Part shown: in pieces, positions 31,904 through 41,147 of the stretch
Position numbering within the stretch: the stretch's first letter is position 1
Layout: every line of letters starts with the position of its first letter
Notes under the pieces: model-generated
Databases searched by the model: none
The model's input: the letters and a program-made list of their open reading frames with translations, nothing else
Told to the model about the DNA's origin: nothing
Made by a program: the position numbers and the translations under genes
Source of the DNA: Oceanobacillus sp. Castelsardo
GTDB taxonomy: Bacteria > Bacillota > Bacilli > Bacillales > Amphibacillaceae
DNA length: 64,000 bases
Assembly: GCF_001659985.1 (NCBI RefSeq)
Contig: NZ_LYCS01000001.1
Span: 620,001-684,000 of the forward strand
Direction: 5' to 3'

Positions 31904-32886
31904 TTTAAGCCCACCTCAATATATACGCCAAGCACAGCAAAAATAAGTCCAACTAACCAAAAAGTTGTTACAACTCTCCATTCTGACCAGCCTAACAGTT
32001 CATAATGATGGTGTAACGGACTCATCTTAAATACTCTTTTACCAGTTGTTTTAAATGAAATAACTTGAATAATAACGGATAAAGTTTCTAATACGAAAAT
32101 TCCACCAATAATAACAAGCAAAATTTCTGTTTTTGTTAATATAGCAACTGCCCCAATAGCTCCGCCCAACGCGAGTGAGCCGGTATCACCCATAAATACT
32201 TTTGCTGGATGGGCATTAAAGACTAGAAATCCTAAAAGTGCTCCTACAACTGCTAATGAAAAAATGGAAACTTCTATAAATCCACCTATGAATAATGTAA
32301 GTATTGCATAAGCTCCAAATGCTATTGCTGCAGTACCCGCTAATAAACCATCTAATCCATCTGTTAAGTTTACCGCATTAGAAGCTCCAACTAAAATAAT
32401 TATAATAAAAATGGCATAAAACCAACCAAAATCCCACTGTATGTCTGTACCAGGAATTTGAATGATTGTAGAAAATCCTTGTCCTTTTAGTATAAAGAAA
32501 AATACAAGTGCAATAACAATTTGTCCTAACATTTTTTGTTTAGAAGTTAAACCTAAATTACGCTTCATCGCTACTTTTATGAAATCATCTAAAAAACCCA
32601 ATACTCCGTAGCCAAATAATACAAAAATTAATAGCCAGAACTCATAACCAACATGATTTCCGAGCACTTTGTAAGCCATAATAATAGACGTGATGACAAT
32701 GCTAAGTACAATCATTGTACCCCCCATTGTTGGCGTACCCGTCTTTATCATGTGAGATTTAGGTCCTTCTTCTCGTATACTTTGGCCAAATTTCAACCTT
32801 CTTAATAATGGGATGAAAATGGGAGATAAAAGGACGGTGATTAGAAATGCTATTGCTATTGTTATAATTATCACTGTTAAATCCAT
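31900..32886 (-). CDS. mraY: Phospho-N-acetylmuramoyl-pentapeptide-transferase
   Basis: 328 aa, ten membrane helices. Transfers phospho-MurNAc-pentapeptide to undecaprenyl phosphate, making lipid I. Conserved catalytic loops: [42 protein letters not shown] and the His loop [15 protein letters not shown]. It lies between murF and murD; in B. subtilis murF is elsewhere (with ddl), so its insertion between murE and mraY here follows the more general bacterial dcw order. Confidence 0.97.
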   Translation of the reverse strand: MDLTVIIITIAIAFLITVLLSPIFIPLLRRLKFGQSIREEGPKSHMIKTGTPTMGGTMIVLSIVITSIIMAYKVLGNHVGYEFWLLIFVLFGYGVLGFLDDFIKVAMKRNLGLTSKQKMLGQIVIALVFFFILKGQGFSTIIQIPGTDIQWDFGWFYAIFIIIILVGASNAVNLTDGLDGLLAGTAAIAFGAYAILTLFIGGFIEVSIFSLAVVGALLGFLVFNAHPAKVFMGDTGSLALGGAIGAVAILTKTEILLVIIGGIFVLETLSVIIQVISFKTTGKRVFKMSPLHHHYELLGWSEWRVVTTFWLVGLIFAVLGVYIEVGLN

Positions 32887-32962
32887 TGTGTTTCCTCCTC
32901 TTACATGGACCGTCCAAACTAAAAATAGATTATTACCTTAACTTTTTAAAACAAGATAAAGA

Positions 32963-34327
32963 TTAATTGACTAACTCATTTACAAAGGTTTCAAATTTTA
33001 ATCCTCTAGAAGCTTTAAATAATACTAATGATTGATTATTCAAAAATGGTTGTAATGCTTCTAATAATTTTTCTTTTGAGTCAAAATGGGCGGTTTTGAT
33101 TTTATTACCTTTGTCTTCTTTCACTTTATTAGAAATCACCTTTGACATAGAACCAAAAGTAAATAATACAGATATTGGAGCTTCAATCACTTCTGCAATT
33201 GTCTCGTGTAACGATTCGGAAAGTTGTCCTAGTTCAAGAACATCTCCAAGAATTAAAACTTTGTCCATAAACCCATCCATTTCCTTCACAACTTCAATAG
33301 CAGCTTTCATGGAAGTTGGTGATGCATTATAAGCATCGTTGATAATGGATACTTCGTTTTTTCCTTTTAATAATTCAAAACGCATGGATGTGTGTTGTAC
33401 AGACTGCAATGCTCGTCGTCTTTCTTTTATATCAATTTCTAGACAGTCTGCTAACGCAATAGCAAAACATGCATTTTTCGCATGATGCTTTCCTAATAAC
33501 GGAATGTGGTAAGTAGCTCCATCCGATAATGTAAAAATGGTATCTTTTAAAGTAACTTTAGCATCTTCAATTATAAAATCATTACTTTCTTTAAAACCAC
33601 ATTTAATAACTTTTGACTTTTGGTGTAACGATTCTAAGAGTTCCTCATCACCATCAATAATGATGGTGCCATCTTTCTCTAAACCGTTAATAATTTCCAT
33701 CTTTGCATTTGCAATTCCTTCCCTAGAACCAAGGAATTCAATATGAGACTCTCCTATATTCGTTATTATGGCAAAATTAGGTCTAGCTATTTTAGATAAT
33801 AAATCTATTTCGCCAAAATTACTCATTCCCATTTCTAATATTAATACTTCCGTATCCCTATTCATGGAAAGAATAGTTAACGGAAGACCAATATGATTAT
33901 TAAAATTTCCTTTTGTAGAATGGGTAATATAGTTAGATTTCACTACAGCTGTCACAAGATCTTTTGTGGTCGTTTTACCATTTGAACCCGTAATACCAAT
34001 AACAATTGGATTAATTTGATTTCGATAAAAAACCGCTAGTTTCTGTAGGGAATGTAAAGTATCCTCCACTAAAAATACCGGAAGATCCTTAGGCAGGGTT
34101 GATGGTAGCTTCTGATCTTTATTCCAAAATAAAGCAACCGCTCCGTTTTTAACCGCCTGTTCAACAAATTGATGACCATCAAAGTTTTCCCCGACAATTG
34201 GAATAAACAAAGAGTTTTTTGTTTCTTTTCTACTATCTGTCGTTATTTCTTTAATACCTATTTCTTTATTTATACTACCCTGATTTTTAGGAAACCATTT
34301 GGACAAATCTTTTAACGTAAACAACAT
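32963..34327 (-). CDS. murF: UDP-N-acetylmuramoyl-tripeptide--D-alanyl-D-alanine ligase
   Basis: 454 aa. Adds D-Ala-D-Ala to the UDP-MurNAc tripeptide. ATP loop [15 protein letters not shown], then NFNNHIGLPLTIL, and INDAYNASPTSMKAAIEV in the C-terminal part. ATG 34327 stands 8 bases after AAGGGG; ATG 34333, which overlaps the murE stop, is too close to it. Position next to murE makes the ligases contiguous (murE-murF-mraY-murD). Confidence 0.95.
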   Translation of the reverse strand: MLFTLKDLSKWFPKNQGSINKEIGIKEITTDSRKETKNSLFIPIVGENFDGHQFVEQAVKNGAVALFWNKDQKLPSTLPKDLPVFLVEDTLHSLQKLAVFYRNQINPIVIGITGSNGKTTTKDLVTAVVKSNYITHSTKGNFNNHIGLPLTILSMNRDTEVLILEMGMSNFGEIDLLSKIARPNFAIITNIGESHIEFLGSREGIANAKMEIINGLEKDGTIIIDGDEELLESLHQKSKVIKCGFKESNDFIIEDAKVTLKDTIFTLSDGATYHIPLLGKHHAKNACFAIALADCLEIDIKERRRALQSVQHTSMRFELLKGKNEVSIINDAYNASPTSMKAAIEVVKEMDGFMDKVLILGDVLELGQLSESLHETIAEVIEAPISVLFTFGSMSKVISNKVKEDKGNKIKTAHFDSKEKLLEALQPFLNNQSLVLFKASRGLKFETFVNELVN

Positions 34328-34332
34328 ATACA

Positions 34333-35802
34333 TTACCCCTTAGCAATTATTGCGCTTTTAGCTATAACCCTGTCATCAAAATCATACTTAGTATGACCAA
34401 TTTGTTGATAGGTTTCATGACCTTTTCCAGCAATTAATATAATATCATCGTCCTTCGCATACTGAACCACTTTATGAATTGCTTCTTTTCTATCCAAGAT
34501 GACTTCATATCCATTTTCACCGATTAAACCTTCCGTCATATCGTTTAAAATAGAAACAGGATCTTCCGTCCGAGGATTATCAGATGTAAAAATTGCAAAG
34601 TCTGAGTATTCCATGGCGACTTTAGCCATTAAAGGGCGCTTCGTTCGGTCACGGTCCCCACCACAACCCACGACAACATATATATCATTTTTTGCAAATT
34701 CTTTTACAGTTTGTAACACGTTTTCTAATGAATCTGGTGTATGTGCATAATCAACAATAACCGTAAAATTTTGTCCAGCATCTACTACTTCAAAACGGCC
34801 ATCGACTCCATTTATACTTTCTAAAGCTTCTTTTATAACTTCTAAAGAAACATTTTTAGCTATCGCTGCCCCAGTGGCCGCTAACATATTATAAACATTA
34901 AACATGCCAATTAATTTACTCTTAATTACGACTTCACCAACCGGAGTTTCTAATAAAAATGTTGTACCTGAAGCATCTAACTGAATTTCCTTAGCAACTA
35001 TATCAGCATCTTGACGACAACTGTACGTTAAAATATGTTGCGCAGTACTTCTTTTTAATAAATCAGCTGAAGAGTCATCCTCATTAATAATCGCAAATTT
35101 TTGTTTTTCTTGATTAAAGTTATTTCCTAGTTGACTAAACAAGAGACTTTTCGCACGTAAATAATCATCCATATCTTTATGGTAGTCAAGATGGTCTTGA
35201 GATAAATTTGTAAATATGGCAACATCATAATCACAACCATATACTCTTCCTAAATCAAGGGCATGGGAAGATACCTCCATAATCGCTTGATTCACATCTT
35301 CATCGACCATTTTCTTGAAGAAACGTTGAAGTTCAAGGGCGTTTGGAGTTGTATTTTGTGTTGGAAAAGTATTTTCACCGATTTTCATTTGAATGGTTCC
35401 GATTAAGCCTGTTTTCTTCTTATCTTGATTAAATATTTTTTCTAGTAAATACGTTACAGTTGTTTTACCATTCGTTCCTGTCACACCGATAAGGGAAAGT
35501 TCAGTTGTTGGATAATTATAAAACCTAACGGCAAGCATGGACAAAGCCCTTGCAGAATCATTAACTATAATAACCGGTACACTAGTTGTCACTTCTTTTT
35601 CGGCAATAATTGCAACCGCACCATTATTAACTGCTTCTTTAACATATTCATGTCCATCCACAGTAAATCCGGAAATACATACAAATAAATTCCCATCCCT
35701 TACTTTTCTAGAATCCATTTCTATTTCTGTTATTTCAATATTACTAATATTCGTTTCTGTTTGATAAAACGGTATATTCGTTAGCAAATCTTTTAAATAC
35801 AT
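34333..35802 (-). CDS. murE: UDP-N-acetylmuramoyl-L-alanyl-D-glutamate--2,6-diaminopimelate ligase
   Basis: 489 aa. Adds the third stem residue. ATP loop GVTGTNGKTTVTYLLEK, and the substrate-specific motif TSDNPRTEDPV: the DNPR signature marks meso-diaminopimelate specificity, so this wall is of the DAP type. The UDP-binding N-terminal domain and C-terminal ligase domain are complete. The 379 bases upstream, up to spoVD, hold repeats and a palindrome rather than genes. Confidence 0.97.
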   Translation of the reverse strand: MYLKDLLTNIPFYQTETNISNIEITEIEMDSRKVRDGNLFVCISGFTVDGHEYVKEAVNNGAVAIIAEKEVTTSVPVIIVNDSARALSMLAVRFYNYPTTELSLIGVTGTNGKTTVTYLLEKIFNQDKKKTGLIGTIQMKIGENTFPTQNTTPNALELQRFFKKMVDEDVNQAIMEVSSHALDLGRVYGCDYDVAIFTNLSQDHLDYHKDMDDYLRAKSLLFSQLGNNFNQEKQKFAIINEDDSSADLLKRSTAQHILTYSCRQDADIVAKEIQLDASGTTFLLETPVGEVVIKSKLIGMFNVYNMLAATGAAIAKNVSLEVIKEALESINGVDGRFEVVDAGQNFTVIVDYAHTPDSLENVLQTVKEFAKNDIYVVVGCGGDRDRTKRPLMAKVAMEYSDFAIFTSDNPRTEDPVSILNDMTEGLIGENGYEVILDRKEAIHKVVQYAKDDDIILIAGKGHETYQQIGHTKYDFDDRVIAKSAIIAKG

Positions 35803-35880
35803 TATCGTAACATCCTTTTTTCTTTTATTATCCTACATAGAGATAATAACATCCCAAATATATGTACGTTACTTCATCCA

Positions 35881-35914
35881 TTTTTTTAGAGGGTGTTAAC
35901 ACCCTCTAAAAAAA
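35881..35914. repeat. Perfect 34 bp palindrome between spoVD and murE
   Basis: Two exact 17-base arms meet at GTTAAC (35895-35900), with no loop. The outer arms are T7 on the left and A7 on the right on either strand, so an RNA hairpin would have U on the 5' side and A on the 3' side. That is the reverse of an intrinsic terminator. A protein-binding site or a structured 5' leader of murE fits better. Confidence 0.85.
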
Positions 35915-35990
35915 ATATTTTATCACCATTTATTACATTTAAAAAGAATAAATACAAAATCAATGGGAAAGCATATTAATTTATCCCGCA

Positions 35991-36065
35991 TTAACTAGCT
36001 GTAAGATCCCCCATTTCCACATCGCAAAATAATAGGAATTTTAAGTCAGGGATCAACAGCCAGTA
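35991..36065. repeat. Dispersed inverted repeat (family D), murE-spoVD gap
   Basis: Left arm TTAACTAGCTGTAAGATCCC and right arm GGGATCAACAGCCAGT pair imperfectly (CTGTAAGATCCC against GGGATCAACAG). Related sequences occur at 15353-15377 and 41075-41147. Confidence 0.6.
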
Positions 36066-36077
36066 AAAAACCGATTC

Positions 36078-36165
36078 GTTTAACTAACAATCAGTGGGGG
36101 ATAAAAAGGCCGAATAAAACCGCAACGTCCTGTGCATCGCCCCCCACACTGATTGTTAGTTGAAC
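36078..36165. repeat. Long inverted repeat (family C), 88 bp, downstream of spoVD
   Basis: Arms at 36078-36100 and 36141-36165 match over 23 bases with one mismatch and one extra base (core TAACTAACAATCAGTG). The 40-base centre contains GCAACGTCCTGTGC, similar to the centre of the element at 38211-38341. It lies just after the spoVD stop, so it could also stabilise or end that transcript. A partial relative lies at 41019-41064. Confidence 0.8.
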
Positions 36166-36181
36166 TTTATTATATCAAATA

Positions 36182-38128
36182 TTATTCCTCTTCACGATTT
36201 TTTTCTTCATCACTTAAAAAAATCCGAACCGTTGAACCTGGTTCTAATTTTGTTCCCGCTTTTGGCGCTTGATCTATAATTACATCTCCAGAACCACTCG
36301 TCTCTATTGATAAATTGGTCATCATTTCCATTAAGTCGCCCTTCGAATGCCCTATTAAGTTTGGAACTTCGACAGCTGGTTCCTCAGGCCACTGGTATTC
36401 TTTGTCTAATCCACCAGTACGTGGTTCAATCTCCATAGCTCGTAAACTGTCTCCGATAATAGTTCCAACTATCGGCGCTGCAACTACACCACCAAATTGA
36501 ATCGTATTTTTTGGATTATCTACTGCTACATAAACTAATATTTCCGGATCGTCAGCTGGAGCAAATCCAACAAAGGATACAATATAATTATTCTCTAAAT
36601 AGCCACCATTTGGACCTACCTTCTGGGCCGTCCCAGTCTTACCTCCAACCCGGTACCCTTCTACGTATGCCGGCCTACCTGAACCTTTAGCAACAACATT
36701 TTCTAAAGCCCGACGCACTTCTTCTGAAGTAGACTTAGAGATAACCTGTTCTTTTAAAGTTGGCTCCATTTTTTCTACAACTTTTCCAGTTTGAGGATCA
36801 AGCCATTCATCTGCTATATATGGTTCATATAAATAACCACCATTTACAGCTGCCGCAACAGCCATTACTTGCTGTATAGGTGTGACTGAAACACCTTGAC
36901 CAAAAGAGGTAGTTGCTAACTCTACAGGTCCAACATTCTCTGGCTTAAATAAAATACCTGATGCTTCCCCTTGCAAGTCGATTCCGGTCTTCTGGCCGAA
37001 ACCAAAATCTTTAATGTAAGAAAACAATCGTTCTGTTCCTAATTTTTGACCTAAATTTACAAAACCTGGGTTACAAGAATTTTGTACAACCTCTAAATAG
37101 GTTTGATGTCCGTGTCCACCACTTTTCCAGCAATGAATAGTAGCCCCTCCGACTTCTACAGAACCACTATCATTGAATTCATCCTTATTTAAATCAACTA
37201 ACTCTTCTTCTAATGCCGCTGCTAATGTAATAATTTTAAAAGTGGAACCCGGTTCATAAGTAGACCAAACAGGTAGGTTTCTGTTAAATATCGATTGATC
37301 TACTTCTTTATAATTTTCAGGATGAAAGTTAGGTCTTGAAGACATGCCCAGGACTCCCCCTGTTTTTGGGTTAACCGCTATGGCAATGGCGGAATCTGGA
37401 CTATATTTCGTTTCTACGAGATCTAGTTCTCGTTCTATAATTGTTTGCACCTTTGAATTAATAGTTGTCTTCAAGTGCAACCCGTCTGCTGGAGGACTAT
37501 ATATATCAGCTAACGTTTCTAATCTCCTCCCTTTAGCATCTGAGTAAAAAGAAAGGCTACCTTTTTCACCACTAAGCTTATCATCATAATAAAGCTCTAA
37601 TCCCATAAGCCCCTGATTGTCTATTCCCGCAAACCCTAAAACATGTGATAAATCGTCCCCTAATGGATAGTGTCTTTTTGAATCCTTTGATAGATATACA
37701 CCACTCAGGTTAAGGTTACGAATTGCTTTTTCTTGCTCGGCTGATATTTTAATACCTTCTGGGCGTAAATTTACACTTGATGCATTTTTTGTTATGGAAT
37801 CATATACAGTACCTTTGTCCATATTTAAAATGCTTGCTATTTTCCCGGCGGTTGAGTCTGCATCTTCAATTTGTCTAGGAACTACTACAACAGAAGGTGC
37901 AGTAACATTTTCAGCCAACACTTCTCCTTCACTATCAAGAATTAATCCTCTTTCCGGTTCAAAAACAATGTCCCTCGTCCATAAATCCGTAGCTTGTCCA
38001 ACTAATTCATCACCTAAGAAAAATTGAACATACCCTAAACGGATGACAATAATAGTTAAAATGAAAACAGCAAAAAGAAATACAGTGACTATTCGTTTTC
38101 TAACTGTTACAGTGGATACACGCTTCAT
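36182..38128 (-). CDS. spoVD: Sporulation-specific penicillin-binding protein SpoVD
   Basis: 648 aa, class B PBP. Transpeptidase for spore cortex, working with SpoVE. One N-terminal membrane helix, a pedestal domain (FEPERGLILDSEG), the transpeptidase domain with active-site Ser in EPGSTFKII, SCN in QNSCNPGF and KTG in GGKTGTAQK, and one C-terminal PASTA domain (VEVPNLIGHSKGDL), which separates it from PBP2B. The start is ATG 38128, after AAGGGG; the upstream ATG 38149 has no ribosome site. A sigma-E-like promoter lies upstream. A 12-residue acidic tail ends the protein. Confidence 0.95.
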   Translation of the reverse strand: MKRVSTVTVRKRIVTVFLFAVFILTIIVIRLGYVQFFLGDELVGQATDLWTRDIVFEPERGLILDSEGEVLAENVTAPSVVVVPRQIEDADSTAGKIASILNMDKGTVYDSITKNASSVNLRPEGIKISAEQEKAIRNLNLSGVYLSKDSKRHYPLGDDLSHVLGFAGIDNQGLMGLELYYDDKLSGEKGSLSFYSDAKGRRLETLADIYSPPADGLHLKTTINSKVQTIIERELDLVETKYSPDSAIAIAVNPKTGGVLGMSSRPNFHPENYKEVDQSIFNRNLPVWSTYEPGSTFKIITLAAALEEELVDLNKDEFNDSGSVEVGGATIHCWKSGGHGHQTYLEVVQNSCNPGFVNLGQKLGTERLFSYIKDFGFGQKTGIDLQGEASGILFKPENVGPVELATTSFGQGVSVTPIQQVMAVAAAVNGGYLYEPYIADEWLDPQTGKVVEKMEPTLKEQVISKSTSEEVRRALENVVAKGSGRPAYVEGYRVGGKTGTAQKVGPNGGYLENNYIVSFVGFAPADDPEILVYVAVDNPKNTIQFGGVVAAPIVGTIIGDSLRAMEIEPRTGGLDKEYQWPEEPAVEVPNLIGHSKGDLMEMMTNLSIETSGSGDVIIDQAPKAGTKLEPGSTVRIFLSDEEKNREEE

Positions 38129-38165
38129 TTTTCTAAATCCCCTTTTCATAGGTAGGCTTGTATCA

Positions 38166-38194
38166 ACTATATGTTTTTAAGAAACTAAATAGAA
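38166..38194 (-). promoter_or_regulatory. Candidate sigma-E promoter of spoVD
   Basis: CATATAGT (38166-38173) fits the sigma-E -10 consensus CATANANT fully; TTCTATT (38188-38194) fits KMATATT at 5 of 7 positions with a 14-base spacer. In B. subtilis spoVD is read by sigma-E. Confidence 0.5.
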
Positions 38195-38210
38195 CACTGT
38201 ACATATTAAA

Positions 38211-38341
38211 AGAGGATGTTCAAAAAGTCCGGTAAAAATGACATTTCGCATTTCTTCGTTGGCGATTGCGGAACTTCTACTAAGATTGCCCACGTCCTGT
38301 GAGCAACGTAGAAGTCCTTTTTATCCTCCTTTTTGAACACG
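38211..38341. repeat. MITE-like inverted repeat (family B) between pbpB and spoVD
   Basis: A 131 bp element with terminal arms GTTCAAAAAG/CTTTTTGAAC (38218-38227 and 38329-38338) and inner arms GAACTTCTAC/GTAGAAGTCC (38271-38280 and 38308-38317), and a third pairing around CCCACGTCCTGTGAG. It has no coding capacity. The form resembles small non-autonomous repeats of Bacillaceae; I cannot confirm copy number outside this window. Confidence 0.7.
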
Positions 38342-38360
38342 CACTAAAATGGCATTAACA

Positions 38361-40592
38361 TCATTCGGCTTGTTCTTCTGTATCTGTATTTTCATTTTCT
38401 TTATTGTTTTCTTCATTTTCATCTTGACCTGGTGGACTCAATTCTACCGCTAAGTATTCACCTTTACTTATTTCAGCATTCTTTTCAATACTCTGCGATG
38501 TTACATAACCATTGCCAAAGGTTTCAACTTTAAGTTCGAGTAAATCTGCCAGTTGTAAAACATCACGTTTGGACCAATTTGCAATATCTGGCATTTTAAG
38601 TTGATTCGTAACAAGAATTATTCTTTCTTGGGTAATAACCATATCACCTTCATGTACGTTAGCAGAAATAATTTTATCCCCATCACCAACTACTGTCACG
38701 TTCAATCCACTATCAACTAATTTTTGTTTTACATCTTCAGTACTTTTGTCTATTATTTTTGGAATTTCCGTTTTAATTAAGGAGTCTTCCTTTTCTTTAT
38801 CAGGATTGATATTTAAATAATGCAAACTATTCTGCATGACATTTCGGTAAATGAATGATAAAGGATCAGAACCAACTTCGTGAGGTTCTAATTCTGGTTG
38901 TTTCACAGATACATACATTACTAATTGCGGATCATCAATTGGAGCCATACCTAAAAAAGAGAAAATATAGTTGTTTCTTCCCGTTAAGTAACCACCATTA
39001 GGATTAGGGATTTCAGCAGTTCCTGATTTCCCACCCGTTGAATAGTCATCCAATTTATATTTTTCTCCTGTACCATGTTCACTGTTTACTACGGAGTCCA
39101 TTAAAGACAGTACTTTTGTTGCTGTTTCTTCTGATATCGGCTGACCGACAACAGTTGGCTCCTTCTGTTCTAGAATTTGTCCTGTTGTTGAATCTACTAT
39201 TCTATCAACGACATATGGTTGAAGCATTTTCCCACCATTAGCAATTGCTGTTGCAGCTTTAACTTGTTGTATTGGAGTTAAAGTGGAACCTTGTCCAAAT
39301 GAAGTTGTAATTTTTTCAAGTGGCCAATTGTATAGAATTTGTCCAGCTACTTCACCTGGTAAATCAATATCTGTCTTCTTATCAAAATCAAATGCATGTA
39401 AATACTCCAAAAACTTCTCCGTTCCTAACTTCTCCCATACCAATTTAGATGCAGCAACGTTAGACGAACGAGCAAATCCTTCATCAAAAGAAATGGTACC
39501 CCACCCTTTTCCTTTATTATGATCATGAATAGGTGTGATTTTTTCATTTACTTGATAACTACCGGAAGCAAATCCTTCGTCTCCATTATAAACGCCTTCC
39601 TCAATGGCAGAAGCCCAGGTAAATATTTTCATAGTAGATCCTGGTTCAAACGGTGTTGAAACTGCATCGTTGTACCAGTTCTTAACATTAGCAGGATTGT
39701 TTGGATTGTAGCTTGGCCTATTCCCCATTGCTAGTACTTCACCCGTTTTTGGATTCATTACTATTGCAGTGATTCGCTCTGGGTTATACTCTTCTTCTAC
39801 TTGCGTTAATACATCTTCTACTAATGTTTGTATTTTTTGATCGATAGTAAGGTAAACATTATCACCATTTTCAGGTTGCTTAATGATTTCATTGGGATTT
39901 AGTAACTTTTTATTATATTTATCACGCTGATAGGAAATGTATCCATCTTTCCCCTCCAATAAATCATTCATTTCATGCTCCATTCCAGCAATCCCTTTTA
40001 TTTCATTGATAAATTGTCCATCTTTTTCAATTTCTTCTTCTCTAGCGAAACCTATAATATGGGAAGCAAATGTACCATTGGGATAATAACGTCTCGAATG
40101 TTCCGCGAAATTTATTCCAGGTAAGTCTAACTCTTCAATTTGTTCTTTTACGTGCTGTGATACTTCATTACCGACTTTACCAAATTCTACTTGGAATCTA
40201 TCATTTTCTATTCCGCTCTTAATTGGTTTAAGTATGGTGCTTTCATCAACATCTAAAATTGGCGCCAGAATTTCTGCTGTTTTCTTAGGGTCTACAACAT
40301 GTTTAGGATCGTCAGAGTTCTCGGAGTACTCCTCACGAACAATTGCATACATTCGATAGACTGGCATGTCATAAGCAAGTGTCATTCCATTTTTATCAAA
40401 TATTTTTCCTCTTTCTGCTTTTAACGTATAAGAAGAAGTGCGTTTTTGTTCAGCAAACTCTTTTAATGACACACCATCAATTTCACCTGTTGCCTGAATA
40501 TACATAAATCTTCCAGCCAGGATAATAAATATAGTCGAAAAGAAAATAATTAATATGCCGGTCATGAAGTGTGTCGTTTTATTCTTCCTCAT
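38361..40592 (-). CDS. pbpB: Division penicillin-binding protein 2B (PBP2B/FtsI-like)
   Basis: 743 aa, class B PBP. Septal transpeptidase partner of FtsW. N-terminal membrane helix (residues 12-32), pedestal domain (KAERGKIFDKNGMTLAYD), active-site Ser in FEPGSTMKIF, SSN in FARSSNVAASK, KTG-like KSGTAEIPN, then two PASTA domains from about residue 595 and an acidic Glu/Asn-rich tail. The KTG box reads KSG, as in several Bacillus PBP2B proteins. It lies 10 bases after ftsL. Confidence 0.96.
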   Translation of the reverse strand: MRKNKTTHFMTGILIIFFSTIFIILAGRFMYIQATGEIDGVSLKEFAEQKRTSSYTLKAERGKIFDKNGMTLAYDMPVYRMYAIVREEYSENSDDPKHVVDPKKTAEILAPILDVDESTILKPIKSGIENDRFQVEFGKVGNEVSQHVKEQIEELDLPGINFAEHSRRYYPNGTFASHIIGFAREEEIEKDGQFINEIKGIAGMEHEMNDLLEGKDGYISYQRDKYNKKLLNPNEIIKQPENGDNVYLTIDQKIQTLVEDVLTQVEEEYNPERITAIVMNPKTGEVLAMGNRPSYNPNNPANVKNWYNDAVSTPFEPGSTMKIFTWASAIEEGVYNGDEGFASGSYQVNEKITPIHDHNKGKGWGTISFDEGFARSSNVAASKLVWEKLGTEKFLEYLHAFDFDKKTDIDLPGEVAGQILYNWPLEKITTSFGQGSTLTPIQQVKAATAIANGGKMLQPYVVDRIVDSTTGQILEQKEPTVVGQPISEETATKVLSLMDSVVNSEHGTGEKYKLDDYSTGGKSGTAEIPNPNGGYLTGRNNYIFSFLGMAPIDDPQLVMYVSVKQPELEPHEVGSDPLSFIYRNVMQNSLHYLNINPDKEKEDSLIKTEIPKIIDKSTEDVKQKLVDSGLNVTVVGDGDKIISANVHEGDMVITQERIILVTNQLKMPDIANWSKRDVLQLADLLELKVETFGNGYVTSQSIEKNAEISKGEYLAVELSPPGQDENEENNKENENTDTEEQAE

Positions 40593-40602
40593 AAAAATCC
40601 CC

Positions 40603-40977
40603 TTAGTTGTTTAAAGCTTGGGCTTGTTTCACGTCTGCATCTTGGATTTTTAATCCTTTTTCTTTAGCGATTTGTAGAATTCTTTCTGGACGACTAAGTT
40701 CTTTTTTCTCAAATACTAATCCCTCATTTGTTACTTGTTGATTCTTCACTGTTTGTTCTAACGCTATTAACTCTCGGTTTAACGAATCAGTAGAGGATGA
40801 AAAAGAAACCATAAAAATACCAGAGACGATAAAACATAGGAAAACAATCGAATAAATAACTTTTTCTCCCTTTGTAATCCAACTCTTTTTATGAACTTTC
40901 ACATGGGCTTTTTGTTCTTTTTTAGGAGTTTGCTGCGGGTTAAATTGTTGCCAATTACGAGCATGATTTGCACTCAT
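40603..40977 (-). CDS. ftsL: Cell division protein FtsL
   Basis: 124 aa. Bitopic divisome protein: basic cytoplasmic part (residues 1-35), one membrane helix (about 40-58), and an extracellular leucine-zipper coiled coil ending with ERILQIAKEKGLKIQDADVKQAQ. It binds DivIB and DivIC and activates FtsW-PBP2B. ATG 40977 gives the usual MSA-type start; an in-frame GTG at 40992 sits on the ribosome site. Short and fast-evolving, so assignment rests largely on position between rsmH and pbpB. Confidence 0.9.
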   Translation of the reverse strand: MSANHARNWQQFNPQQTPKKEQKAHVKVHKKSWITKGEKVIYSIVFLCFIVSGIFMVSFSSSTDSLNRELIALEQTVKNQQVTNEGLVFEKKELSRPERILQIAKEKGLKIQDADVKQAQALNN

Positions 40978-41018
40978 TTTTATTTCTTCCACCCTTCTTC
41001 ATATATAAAGTGATACTC

Positions 41019-41064
41019 ATTCAGTGGGGTGTTCTTCCATCCCCACCGAATGTTAGTTGAACTT
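41019..41064. repeat. Family C inverted repeat, short form, upstream of ftsL
   Basis: Arms CATTCAGTGGGG and CCCCACCGAATG (41018-41029 and 41041-41052) form a stem; the right flank TGTTAGTTGAACTT matches the right arm of the element at 36078-36165. Confidence 0.55.
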
Positions 41065-41074
41065 ATCAGGGCGC

Positions 41075-41147
41075 TACTGGCTGTTGTCCCTACCTGGATT
41101 TCTTGGTTTAACTCGATTTCTCAAAGTGGGGGCTTACAGCCAGTTAA
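41075..41147. repeat. Family D inverted repeat overlapping the rsmH stop
   Basis: ACTGGCTGTTGTCCCTAC (41076-41093) pairs imperfectly with GTGGGGGCTTACAGCCAGT (41126-41144). The right arm covers the rsmH stop codon (41144-41146). Confidence 0.55.

Noticed and set aside
35881-35914. Palindrome as intrinsic terminator of spoVD
   Set aside because: The U and A tracts are on the wrong sides of the stem on both strands.
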